Shown: in pieces, positions 1 to 5,582 of the stretch
Layout: every line of letters begins with the position of its first letter
How positions within the stretch are numbered: position 1 is the first letter of the stretch
Source of the DNA: Gammaproteobacteria bacterium
GTDB taxonomy: Bacteria; Gemmatimonadota; Gemmatimonadetes; Longimicrobiales; Gaopeijiaceae
DNA length: 5,582 bases
Direction: 5' to 3'
Assembly: GCA_009843625.1 (NCBI GenBank)
Contig: VYDD01000420.1
Coordinates: 1 to 5,582 of the forward strand
Notes under the pieces: model-generated
The model's database searches: none
What the model saw: the letters and a program-made list of their open reading frames with translations, nothing else
What the model was told of the DNA's origin: nothing
Made by a program: the position numbers and the translations under genes

Positions 1-4
1 ATCC

Positions 5-982
5 ATGAACGCGCGCCCGACCCTCCTCGCCACCGCAACATTGGCCACCATCCTCTCCTCCTGTGCGCCCGGCGCCGGGACCGCCGACGCCGCCCAGTCG
101 CCCCAGGCCGACGACGAGCCGGGTTGGCGATGGAGCGACGAGCGCGTCTTCGCGACCGTCAACGCAGTAAGGGCCGGACGCGACCTTACGCCCGCCAGCT
201 GGCCGGGCGGAGCGCGCGCGGCGGTGCTGCTCTCCTTCGACGTGGACAACGAAACCATCCCCATCCGCAACGGGCAACCCACCATCGGCGGCCTGTCGCA
301 GGGCCAGTACGGCGCCCGCCGCGCGCTGCCGCGGATACTCGAGATCCTCGACGAGCACGATATCCCGGCATCCTTCTTCATTCCTGCGATGAGTCTCCAG
401 TTCAACCCGGAGATGCTGGATGCGATTCAGGCAGCGGGTCACCACGAGATCGGAATTCACGGCTGGATCCACGAAACCAACTCGCTGCTCGAGGCCGACG
501 AGGAGCGGGCCCTGCTGGAACGCGCGGTCGCGTATCTGACCGAGGTCACCGGCGAGCGGCCGGTCGGTTACCGGGCCCCGTCGTGGAACTTCAGCCCCAA
601 CACCCTCGACATCATCCTCGACATGGACTTCCTCTACGACAGCTCGCTGATGGCCGACGACCGGCCCTACGAGATCGTCGCCAACGGCGAGCCCACCGGC
701 CTGATCGAACTGCCCGTGGAGTGGATCCTGGACGACGCCCCCCTCCTCAACCCGCGCGGCAACAGTTACAGCGCCCCCCGCGACGTCCTCCAGGTCTACA
801 TCGACGAGTTCGACCGCGCCTGGGAGGAGGGCACCATGCTCGTGCTCACCATGCACCCGCATTACATCGGCCACCGCTCGCGCATCCTGATCCTGGAAGG
901 CCTCATCGAGCACATAAACGCCCGCGGCGACGTGTGGTATGCGACGCACCGCGCGGTGGCGGAATACGTGCAGGGAGGGTGA
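5..982 (+). CDS. Exported polysaccharide deacetylase lipoprotein (CE4/NodB domain, peptidoglycan-deacetylase-like)
   Basis: A 325-residue protein predicted to remove acetyl groups from N-acetylated sugars of peptidoglycan or another envelope glycan. The N-terminus is a short lipoprotein signal ending in L-S-S-C with Cys20 as the lipidation site, so the enzyme should be membrane-anchored outside the cytoplasm. The NodB fold runs from about residue 70 to 320. Motif 1 is SFDVDNE (77-83), giving D79 as likely catalytic base and D81 as metal ligand. Motif 2 is HGWIH (H152, H156, metal ligands). Motif 3 is R-A-P-S-W (190-194), YDSS follows at 211-214, and the last motif is L-T-M-H-P-H (H284 or H286 as the catalytic-acid candidate). 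The D-V-D form of motif 1 and RAPSWNFSP match the group containing Helicobacter pylori PgdA and the PuuE-like enzymes better than chitin deacetylases. All key residues are present, so it should be active; the substrate is inferred. Only four bases precede the ATG, so its ribosome site is not visible. It leads the three-gene envelope cluster. Confidence 0.93.
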   Translation: MNARPTLLATATLATILSSCAPGAGTADAAQSPQADDEPGWRWSDERVFATVNAVRAGRDLTPASWPGGARAAVLLSFDVDNETIPIRNGQPTIGGLSQGQYGARRALPRILEILDEHDIPASFFIPAMSLQFNPEMLDAIQAAGHHEIGIHGWIHETNSLLEADEERALLERAVAYLTEVTGERPVGYRAPSWNFSPNTLDIILDMDFLYDSSLMADDRPYEIVANGEPTGLIELPVEWILDDAPLLNPRGNSYSAPRDVLQVYIDEFDRAWEEGTMLVLTMHPHYIGHRSRILILEGLIEHINARGDVWYATHRAVAEYVQGG

Positions 983-1027
983 GGGAGATCCCTGAGGCCG
1001 GGAGCTTCCCGGGTGAGCTCGGAACCC

Positions 1028-1031
1028 GGAG
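1028..1031 (+). promoter_or_regulatory. Ribosome binding site deciding a TTG start
   Basis: GGAG lies 7 bases upstream of TTG at 1039. This start gives a compact 19-residue lipoprotein signal. The competing GTG at 979 overlaps the deacetylase stop (GTGA), but its purine run AGGGAGG at 972-978 directly abuts the codon with no spacing. It would also add 20 residues containing three glutamates ahead of the signal, which is atypical. Confidence 0.5.
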
Positions 1032-1038
1032 CTGTGGC

Positions 1039-2421
1039 TTGACGAGGGCCGGTGCGGCCGGGCTTCTCCTGCTGGTCCTTGGAGCCGCCGGTTGCCGCCC
1101 GGGCACGACCGGGCCCACCCTCGCCGACCGGAACCGGGCACCGGTCGCGGCGGCCTCCATTCCCGCCCTGACCCTGATCGAGGGACAGGTGGTGCTGGTG
1201 GAGGCGTCCCCGTACTTCGCCGATCCGGACGGCGACAGCCTGAGCTACGAGGCGAGGACGGACGCGGCGGCTGCGCGGGTCGCGGTCTCCGGCACCCTGG
1301 TGACGGTCACCGCGGTGTCTTCGGGGAGGGCGATCCTGACACTCACGGCTCGCGATCCGGGCGGGCTCGCGGCCAGCCAGAGCACCGGTGTGACGGTGCG
1401 GCCGAACCGGGCGCCCGTGGCGACGGGCTCGATTCCGGCGGTGAGCCTGGCCTCCGGCGAAACGGTCCCGCTGGAGGTGTCCTCGTATTTCGGCGACCCG
1501 GATGGGGGCGCGCTCAGCTATCAAGCCTCGTCTGCGAACCCGCGCGTGGCCCTGGCTTCGGTGTCCGGCCTGACGATGTCCATCGCCGGGGTGGCGGCGG
1601 GAACGACAACGCTGATGTTGACGGCCCGCGATCCCGGCGGCCTGACGGCGGCGCATGAAGTAGCGGTGACGGTGGTGCCCGGTCCGACCCTCGGTTTCCG
1701 GGAGGATTTCGACTCGGGCCTGGATGCGTGGGGCGTTGAACAGGCGGACACGATGGTGTCCGAGGGTGTCCTGGCGCTCACCAATCTCGAACGCGGCATC
1801 GCGGGCCGCGCGAACCGCAACCTCGAGGCCCCCATCAACTTCTGGGAGGCGCGCGCCCGCCTGGGACGCACGCGGACCGACAGCGTGGTGGCGTCGGTGA
1901 TCCTGGCGACCGGACACGAGCGGTACGCGTGGTACGCTCTCGACGTCGGGTCCGGCGTCTCCGTCGGCGGGAGCGACACCAACTACAGATTCTACGCCCT
2001 GGATCGGACACGGTGGCCCCCGGAGAACCGCTGGGTCGTCATCGAGGGCACCTACGGGGTCTCGGATGCCGTTCGGGATGGTGCCGGCGAGTTCACGGAG
2101 ATCGCCGCATCGCTGGATGATGGCGAGCTGCGTGCGTGGGCCGGCGAAACGGAGCTGTTCGCGGTCACCCTGGGCGACGACCATCCGACCCGCCTGATCG
2201 CGATCGGCCTGTGGGTCTTCCCGCTGGACGGGGCCGAGGCGAGAACCGCCCTCTTCGACTGGGTGGAGGTGAGCGGGACGCACACGGCCGGAGCCGCAAC
2301 CGCCAGCGCCGCCACGGACGCACCGGCGACCGCAACCGGAAGGCCCGCGACACCCAGCGCCGCAATGGCCGCACCGGCGCGGATGTTGCGGCTGTCCGGA
2401 GCCGGGCCGGGGGCGCGCTGA
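1039..2421 (+). CDS. Surface lipoprotein with two cadherin/Ig-like repeats and a C-terminal LamG/jelly-roll-like domain
   Basis: A 460-residue protein read from a TTG start. The signal is MTRAG, a run of leucines and valine, then L-G-A-A-G-C, with Cys19 as the lipid anchor. Two tandem beta-sandwich repeats follow at about 32-122 and 123-214. Each opens with N-R-A-P-V, has Y-F-x-D-P-D-G in the middle and T-A-R-D-P-G-G-L near its end, as in bacterial cadherin-like or putative Ig domains. The first repeat keeps the acidic DPDGD of calcium-binding cadherin-like folds; the second has DPDGG. Residues 218-414 form a separate domain that starts FREDFDSGLDAWG and ends LFDWVEVSG, a pattern typical of concanavalin A-like (LamG or DUF1080-like) jelly rolls, often glycan-binding. 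An Ala/Thr/Pro-rich tail (415-460) closes the protein. It is probably displayed on the cell surface and used for adhesion or glycan contact; no catalytic motif is seen. The gap after the deacetylase is 56 bases, consistent with one operon. The GTG at 979 would add 20 residues. Confidence 0.82.
   Translation: MTRAGAAGLLLLVLGAAGCRPGTTGPTLADRNRAPVAAASIPALTLIEGQVVLVEASPYFADPDGDSLSYEARTDAAAARVAVSGTLVTVTAVSSGRAILTLTARDPGGLAASQSTGVTVRPNRAPVATGSIPAVSLASGETVPLEVSSYFGDPDGGALSYQASSANPRVALASVSGLTMSIAGVAAGTTTLMLTARDPGGLTAAHEVAVTVVPGPTLGFREDFDSGLDAWGVEQADTMVSEGVLALTNLERGIAGRANRNLEAPINFWEARARLGRTRTDSVVASVILATGHERYAWYALDVGSGVSVGGSDTNYRFYALDRTRWPPENRWVVIEGTYGVSDAVRDGAGEFTEIAASLDDGELRAWAGETELFAVTLGDDHPTRLIAIGLWVFPLDGAEARTALFDWVEVSGTHTAGAATASAATDAPATATGRPATPSAAMAAPARMLRLSGAGPGAR
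1132..1680 (+). repeat. Two tandem cadherin/Ig-like coding repeats
   Basis: Unit 1 is 1132-1404 and unit 2 is 1405-1680, about 91 codons each. Both begin N-R-A-P-V, share S-I-P-A about seven residues later, then Y-F-[AG]-D-P-D-G and T-A-R-D-P-G-G-L. The units are clearly related at protein level but diverged at DNA level, so the duplication is not recent. Confidence 0.8.
2303..2379 (+). repeat. Imperfect 51-base direct repeat in the Ala/Thr-rich tail
   Basis: Positions 2303-2328 and 2354-2379 match at 23 of 26 bases with an offset of 51 bases (17 codons). Both copies start CCAGCGCCGC and end CGCACCGGCG. The peptides are A-S-A-A-T-D-A-P-A and P-S-A-A-M-A-A-P-A. It probably reflects local slippage in a low-complexity linker. 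Confidence 0.55.
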
Positions 2422-2551
2422 CGCCAAACGACCGTTACTTCGCTTTTTCGGGGCGCTGCCTCATGTTTCAGGCGGACCGACCTTGCGGCCGCGGGTCGGA
2501 AGCTCCAGCCACTCCACGCAAACAGGTATGTCTGTAATGACAGGTTCAGGT
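2422..2551. other. Intergenic region between the two repeat lipoprotein genes
   Basis: This 130-base gap contains no supported gene. Its composition shifts toward A/T compared with the flanking genes, especially at 2427-2450 and 2518-2560. I see no stem followed by a T-run that would be an intrinsic terminator, and no convincing -35/-10 pair. TATGCT at 2551-2556 resembles a -10 box in four of six positions, but it has no partner about 17 bases upstream and overlaps the chosen start. The region could carry a promoter for the downstream gene, which would then be transcribed separately. Confidence 0.4.
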
Positions 2552-2554
2552 ATG
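2523..2554 (+). promoter_or_regulatory. CAGGTATG direct repeat around the start of the four-repeat lipoprotein gene
   Basis: CAGGTATG occurs at 2523-2530 and again at 2547-2554, with a partial copy CAGGTT at 2541-2546. Between them CTGT-AATG-ACAG (2532-2543) can form a 4-bp stem. Each full copy ends in an in-frame ATG. The arrangement could be an operator, a set of competing starts, or chance. AGG at 2542-2544 lies 7 bases before ATG 2552 and is the best-spaced ribosome site here. Confidence 0.3.
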
Positions 2555-4960
2555 CTATCTGATTCCGGTGTCCATCCGTCGGGCGTGCTTCGGGGACGTC
2601 TCGTTCGTCCGCTGGCGCTGCTGGCCGTGACCTGGGCCGCCGCCTGCGGCGGAGACGGAGGCACCACCGAGCCCGCACCGGCGCCGCAGCCCAACCGGCC
2701 GCCGGTGGCGTCGGGGTCGATTCCAGCCCAGAATATGACGGCGGGCGAGTCGGTTACGGTGAGCGTGGGCGGCCTCTTCAGCGACCCCGACGGCGACGCC
2801 CTGACCTTGACTGCGATCTCGTCGAACGCGGGCGTCGCGAGCGTCGCCCTGTCGGGCACCAACCTCAACATCACGGCCGTGGCGGCCGGCAGCGCTACGG
2901 TCACCGTGACCGCCCGCGACCCGGCGGGCCTCTCAAGCGCGGCCAGCGCCAACGTCACGGTCATGGAGCCCAACCGGGCGCCGGTGCCGGCCGTGCCGGT
3001 CGCGCCCGCGCAGACGGCCATCGTGGGCGACACCCTGAACGTCGACGTGTCGCCGTTCTTCACCGACCCGGACGGGGACATCCTGACCTACACCGCCGAA
3101 AGCGGCAACACCTCCATCGCGACGGTGACGGTGGAGGGCAGCGTGGTGTCCGCCGCGGCGGTGGGCGCCGGATCGACGACCCTGACGGTGACGGCGACCG
3201 ACCCGGACGGCCTGACCGGCTCCCTGAGCGTACCCGTGACCGTCGAGCCCAACCGGCCGCCGGAGACGACGCAGGACTCACTTCCCTCGCTGAGCATCCA
3301 GGAGCGCAATTCCGAGGCCGTGAACGTCGCCCAGTACTTCACCGACCCGAACGGGCAGGCACTCACCTATACGGCGGAATCGTCGGACGAGAGGGTGGCG
3401 ACCGCCTCCGTGTCGGGCTCGACGATGACGGTGACCGCGGTGGCCATCGGGACCGCGACGGTGACGGTCACGGCGACGGACCCGTACGGTCTGACAGCCT
3501 CGCTGAGCGGCAGGGTCGAGGTGATCGAGCGGGTCAACCAGGCCCCCGAGGCGCAAGGAACGATTAACGATATCTCGCGGTCGGCGGGGTGGTCGGGAAC
3601 GCTGGATCTGGAGGGAGACGATGCGCTTTTCGTCGATCCCGATGGCGACGAGCTCACCTACTCGGCGGAGTCGTCGGATCCCGGCGTGGCCGCCCTGGAG
3701 TTGACTGGCAGCCTGCTGCGCGTCAGCACCCTTGCCGAGGGGACCGCGACGGGGACCGTGACGGCAACCGATCCGGGAGGCCTCTCGGCGTCGGTGTCCT
3801 TCGGGATTACCGTCCTCCCCGCCGCGGGCCTCATCTTCCGCGACGACTTCGACGACGAGAGCAGTCTGGACGACTGGGGATTCGCAAATGCCGAGGGTGA
3901 GATCTCCGAGGGCATCCTGCGAGTGACGAATGTCTCGGACACTCTGTGGGGAATCGTCGGTCGCGAGTTCGAGTCGCCGCTCACATCCTGGCATATCGCC
4001 GCCCGTGTGGGGCGTCAAGCCGACTCGGTGCGAACTGCATTGCTCGTCGAGCCAGCCAATCCCGGCGAGTTGGGCACGGAGGCGATAAGGCTCGAAATCG
4101 GTGAGCGAGTGCTCAACTTCGGGGAAGGCAACACGGAAACCATAAACTATGCCTTGGTCGTCTTCTTTGAGCCGGAAGGCCGGGAAGAAGGTTGGTACTA
4201 CATTTCCGGTAGCGACGGAGTCGCCTTCCGTGGTGTGTCGAGTGCCATCAACGACGGCCCCGGGGAGCTCACCGACGTCGCGATCAGCGTACAGGACGGT
4301 ATCTTCGCGGCTGTTGCGGAAACGGACACACTGTTCCTGGTTCCGACGAGCGCACTGAGCTTCGGCGAGGCATTGTCGGGAATCACGCAAGTCCACCTGT
4401 GGACCTATGATCCGGCCATCACCGCCCCAAGCCTTCTCGACTGGATGGAGGTCAACGGTGTCGCGGTCGAGGGCGACTCCGCCACGGCCGGTGCGGCAAG
4501 ATACCGGGCGGTAGTCCCGCTGGACGCCATGAACGATGCCGGCGCGGTCCGTGAGGTGTCACCGCAGATCGTGGGCGAGTCACCGCCCAGGGTCGTGGGC
4601 GAAGGGACCGCCGAAGCGCTCCCGGACCCCGGGTCGCCGTTAGGGTTGCTGGACCCTCTGCAGGGTGTTGCAAAACCGAAATGCAACAATATGTTGCCTT
4701 TTCGAAAATGCAACGCTGTGCAGAGGGGTGCGCGGGGGGGTAGAACCGCGAGGGGAAAGCGACGCGCTCCTCATCCGCCAAGCCCTCCCGGCTCCGCGCG
4801 CCGGAGGTGCTCTCAGTCCAGCAGGGCCGGGAGCACCTCCCCCGCCGCCCCCCGCAGCGCCACCGTGGCGGATCGGGTGAGCGGGGTATCTTCCAGGTTC
4901 ACCTCGATGAGGCTGCCGCCGGCCTCCAGGGTGGCCAGCGGGACCGCCGCGGCCGGGTAG
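2552..4960 (+). CDS. Surface lipoprotein with four cadherin/Ig-like repeats and a LamG/jelly-roll-like domain; 3' end abnormal
   Basis: An 802-residue frame paralogous to the preceding gene. R-G-R-L-V-R, a hydrophobic core and W-A-A-A-C form a lipoprotein signal with Cys32. Four tandem repeats follow at about 47-139, 140-232, 233-328 and 329-423, with middle motifs DPDGD, DPDGD, DPNGQ and DPDGD; the third has probably lost its acidic calcium-type site. Residues 426-637 form the C-terminal domain, from FRDDFDD to LLDWMEVNG, matching the neighbour's FREDFDS to LFDWVEVSG. Adhesion or glycan binding at the surface is inferred. ATG 2552 has AGG 7 bases upstream. ATG 2528, ATG 2537 and GTG 2585 are alternatives; the last gives a classic 21-residue signal but lacks a ribosome site. 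A short peptide repeat, I-V-G-E / V-V-G-E, lies at 4559-4603. The tail is suspect: residues 701-726 are encoded by a palindromic element and about 755-802 by the antisense of the sirtuin gene. Sure of the body, unsure of the end. Confidence 0.8.
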   Translation: MLSDSGVHPSGVLRGRLVRPLALLAVTWAAACGGDGGTTEPAPAPQPNRPPVASGSIPAQNMTAGESVTVSVGGLFSDPDGDALTLTAISSNAGVASVALSGTNLNITAVAAGSATVTVTARDPAGLSSAASANVTVMEPNRAPVPAVPVAPAQTAIVGDTLNVDVSPFFTDPDGDILTYTAESGNTSIATVTVEGSVVSAAAVGAGSTTLTVTATDPDGLTGSLSVPVTVEPNRPPETTQDSLPSLSIQERNSEAVNVAQYFTDPNGQALTYTAESSDERVATASVSGSTMTVTAVAIGTATVTVTATDPYGLTASLSGRVEVIERVNQAPEAQGTINDISRSAGWSGTLDLEGDDALFVDPDGDELTYSAESSDPGVAALELTGSLLRVSTLAEGTATGTVTATDPGGLSASVSFGITVLPAAGLIFRDDFDDESSLDDWGFANAEGEISEGILRVTNVSDTLWGIVGREFESPLTSWHIAARVGRQADSVRTALLVEPANPGELGTEAIRLEIGERVLNFGEGNTETINYALVVFFEPEGREEGWYYISGSDGVAFRGVSSAINDGPGELTDVAISVQDGIFAAVAETDTLFLVPTSALSFGEALSGITQVHLWTYDPAITAPSLLDWMEVNGVAVEGDSATAGAARYRAVVPLDAMNDAGAVREVSPQIVGESPPRVVGEGTAEALPDPGSPLGLLDPLQGVAKPKCNNMLPFRKCNAVQRGARGGRTARGKRRAPHPPSPPGSARRRCSQSSRAGSTSPAAPRSATVADRVSGVSSRFTSMRLPPASRVASGTAAAG
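2690..3820 (+). repeat. Four tandem cadherin/Ig-like coding repeats
   Basis: Units lie at about 2690-2968, 2969-3247, 3248-3535 and 3536-3820, 93 to 96 codons each. The first three open P-N-R-[PA]-P and the fourth N-Q-A-P. All contain F-x-D-P-[DN]-G and T-A-[TR]-D-P-x-G-L. The DNA around the T-V-T-A-T-D-P segment is similar between units 2 and 3 (for example near 3184-3216 and 3457-3494), enough to allow unequal crossing-over. Unit 4 is the most divergent at its start, where the usual V-S-x-Y-F is replaced by a longer D-L-E-G-D-D-A-L-F. Confidence 0.82.
4654..4727. repeat. 74-bp compound inverted repeat, possible MITE/REP-like element or bidirectional terminator
   Basis: CCCTCTGCA at 4654-4662 is the exact reverse complement of TGCAGAGGG at 4719-4727. 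Inside this 9-bp outer stem are two smaller dyads. GTTGCA 4667-4672 pairs with TGCAAC 4682-4687. GTTGC 4693-4697 pairs with GCAAC 4710-4714 around the perfect palindrome TTTTCGAAAA (4699-4708). The two halves are also complementary to each other, so the DNA could fold as one long imperfect hairpin or as a stem carrying two hairpins. The core 4667-4714 has only 18 G/C of 48, far below its surroundings, which suggests a foreign or functionally constrained insert. It lies between convergent genes, where a bidirectional terminator is plausible, but neither strand has a terminal T-run after the stem. No target-site duplication is evident. Confidence 0.65.
4784..4807 (-). terminator. GC-rich hairpin just downstream of the sirtuin gene
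   Basis: Positions 4784-4792 pair with 4800-4807 as an 8-bp stem (CCTC/GAGG plus CGGC/GCCG) with one bulged C and a 7-base loop, beginning 5 bases beyond the sirtuin stop. No T-run follows on the minus strand, so it is at best a weak or non-canonical terminator. In such GC-rich DNA a stem of this size may also be chance. Confidence 0.25.
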
Positions 4961-5568
4961 ACCACCGCGCTGGTGCCCACCACCAGGCAGAGGTCGGCGC
5001 GCTCCGCCAGCGAGTAGGCGCGGGCCAGCACGTCGCCGTCGAGCGACTCGCCGAACAGCACCACGTCCGGGCGGCGCAGGCCACCGCACGAGTCGCACCG
5101 CGGCAGAGCGTCGCCCAGCGGCTCCGCGGGAAAGCGCGCCTCGCAGCGGTTGCAGCGGTCCCGCCCGACCGCCCCGTGCAGCTCGACCGGAAGCGCCGCC
5201 TCCGGCGGGCCCTCGCCCGCCGCCTCCAGCGCCGCGCGGGTGTGCAGGCCATCCACGTTCTGGGTCACCACCCCGGCCGCGCCGCGCGCCAGGAAGAACC
5301 GTGCCAGCGCGCGGTGCCCCGGATTGGGCGCGCACCCCGCCAGCACCGACCGCCGCCAGTCGTACCACTCCCACGCGGTGCGCGGATCGCGCGCGAAAGC
5401 CTGCGGGGTGGCGAGGTCCTCCGGGCGGTAGTTGCGCCACAGCCCGCCCGCGTCCCGGAAGGTGGGAACACCCGATTCCGCCGAAATGCCCGCGCCCGTG
5501 AGCGCGACCACCCGCCGGGCCTCGCGCACGAGCCGCCGCGCCCGCTCGATGTCCGCCGAAGCGCTCAC
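4813..5568 (-). CDS. cobB: NAD-dependent protein deacylase (sirtuin, CobB/SIRT5-like)
   Basis: A complete 251-residue sirtuin, the usual length for bacterial CobB. It removes acyl groups from lysine side chains in cytoplasmic proteins, using NAD and releasing nicotinamide and O-acyl-ADP-ribose. The NAD-binding motifs are G-A-G-I-S (25-29), G-V-P-T-F-R-D (33-39), T-Q-N-V-D-G-L-H (102-109) and G-T-S (198-200). H131 in E-L-H-G is the catalytic base. C139/C142 and C158/C161 form the structural zinc site, and R-P-D-V-V-L-F-G-E follows at 166-174. Y69 and R72 make the Y-x-x-R pair that in SIRT5 and E. coli CobB recognises acidic acyl groups, so succinyl- or malonyl-lysine removal is predicted besides deacetylation. 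The start is GTG, preceded by a strong purine run. No signal peptide is seen. Its 3' end overlaps the convergent lipoprotein frame by 148 bases; the conserved sirtuin sequence there shows this strand is the real coding one. Confidence 0.95.
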   Translation of the reverse strand: MSASADIERARRLVREARRVVALTGAGISAESGVPTFRDAGGLWRNYRPEDLATPQAFARDPRTAWEWYDWRRSVLAGCAPNPGHRALARFFLARGAAGVVTQNVDGLHTRAALEAAGEGPPEAALPVELHGAVGRDRCNRCEARFPAEPLGDALPRCDSCGGLRRPDVVLFGESLDGDVLARAYSLAERADLCLVVGTSAVVYPAAAVPLATLEAGGSLIEVNLEDTPLTRSATVALRGAAGEVLPALLD

Positions 5569-5570
5569 AG

Positions 5571-5578
5571 CCCCCCCT
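5571..5578 (-). promoter_or_regulatory. Ribosome binding site of the sirtuin gene
   Basis: On the minus strand AGGGGGGG ends two bases before the GTG start at 5568. It is a purine-rich Shine-Dalgarno-like run and supports GTG as the start. Only four further bases are in the window, so no promoter can be judged. Confidence 0.5.
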
Positions 5579-5582
5579 GGAT

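Noticed and set aside
124..978. Open frame on the + strand continuous with the two-repeat lipoprotein, overlapping the deacetylase
   Set aside because: Its translation is Arg/Pro/Gly-rich and reads the deacetylase gene out of frame. The deacetylase frame carries all conserved motifs, so the upstream extension is a shadow.
862..2427. Long 521-codon open frame on the minus strand
   Set aside because: Antisense of the two-repeat lipoprotein. Long antisense frames are expected in GC-rich coding DNA, and the translation is Arg/His/Gly-rich with no recognisable domain.
2690..3820. Regular repeats as a CRISPR-like array
   Set aside because: The period is about 280 bases, the copies are diverged at DNA level, and an open frame runs through all of them. 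They are protein domain repeats.
3278..4396. 372-codon open frame on the minus strand
   Set aside because: Antisense of the repeats and C-terminal domain of the large lipoprotein. It shows no domain and no clear ribosome site.
4621..4633. CCCGG / CCGGG hairpin as a terminator of the large lipoprotein gene
   Set aside because: The stem is only 5 bp with a 3-base loop and no T-run. It lies within an open frame and is within chance expectation for this composition.
4653..4666. ACCCT-CTGC-AGGGT as a separate small hairpin
   Set aside because: It uses the left end of the 74-bp inverted repeat. The longer 9-bp pairing with 4719-4727 explains the sequence better, although the two could compete.
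4405..4713. 102-codon minus-strand frame starting inside the palindrome
   Set aside because: Mostly antisense of the lipoprotein tail. The start falls in the inverted repeat by chance, and no protein family is recognisable.
4640..5440. 266-codon minus-strand frame overlapping the sirtuin in another phase
   Set aside because: A Gly/Arg/Ala-rich shadow of the sirtuin gene, which has complete conserved motifs in its own frame.

Overview
The window is high-GC bacterial DNA, about two thirds G+C by eye, with strong G/C third-position bias and TTG/GTG starts next to ATG. It holds four protein genes. Three run rightward and encode lipoproteins: a NodB-type polysaccharide deacetylase and two related Ig/cadherin-like repeat proteins. 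The fourth runs leftward and encodes a sirtuin. The repeat style (N-R-x-P-V ... D-P-D-G-D ... T-A-x-D-P-x-G-L) together with many short lipoprotein signals resembles environmental diderm bacteria such as Gemmatimonadota. That placement is an impression from style, not a measured result. No RNA gene, CRISPR array, transposase or integrase was found.

Layout. 5-982 (+): a probable outer-surface deacetylase with all CE4/NodB motifs. 1039-2421 (+): a lipoprotein with two about 91-residue cadherin/Ig-like repeats and a C-terminal LamG/jelly-roll-like domain. 2422-2551: a less GC-rich gap that carries a repeated CAGGTATG motif. 2552-4960 (+): a paralogue of the preceding gene with four repeats and the same C-terminal domain. 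4654-4727: a 74-bp AT-rich compound inverted repeat lying inside the 3' end of that frame. 4813-5568 (-): a CobB-type NAD-dependent protein deacylase, convergent with and overlapping the frame before it.

How the genes may fit together. The three + strand genes look like a cell-envelope cluster: an exported enzyme that deacetylates a glycan (peptidoglycan or an exopolysaccharide), followed by two surface proteins built for adhesion or glycan binding. The shared role is inferred from order, orientation and common lipoprotein export. The sirtuin is an ordinary housekeeping gene that happens to converge on them.

The most unusual part is the junction at about 4640-4960. The last reading frame of the lipoprotein cluster passes through a palindromic element and then through the antisense strand of the sirtuin gene before it meets a stop. 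This suggests the original stop was lost, by insertion of the element or by a frameshift. No clear new biological system is visible. The tandem paralogues with different repeat numbers and the palindromic element are the best leads.
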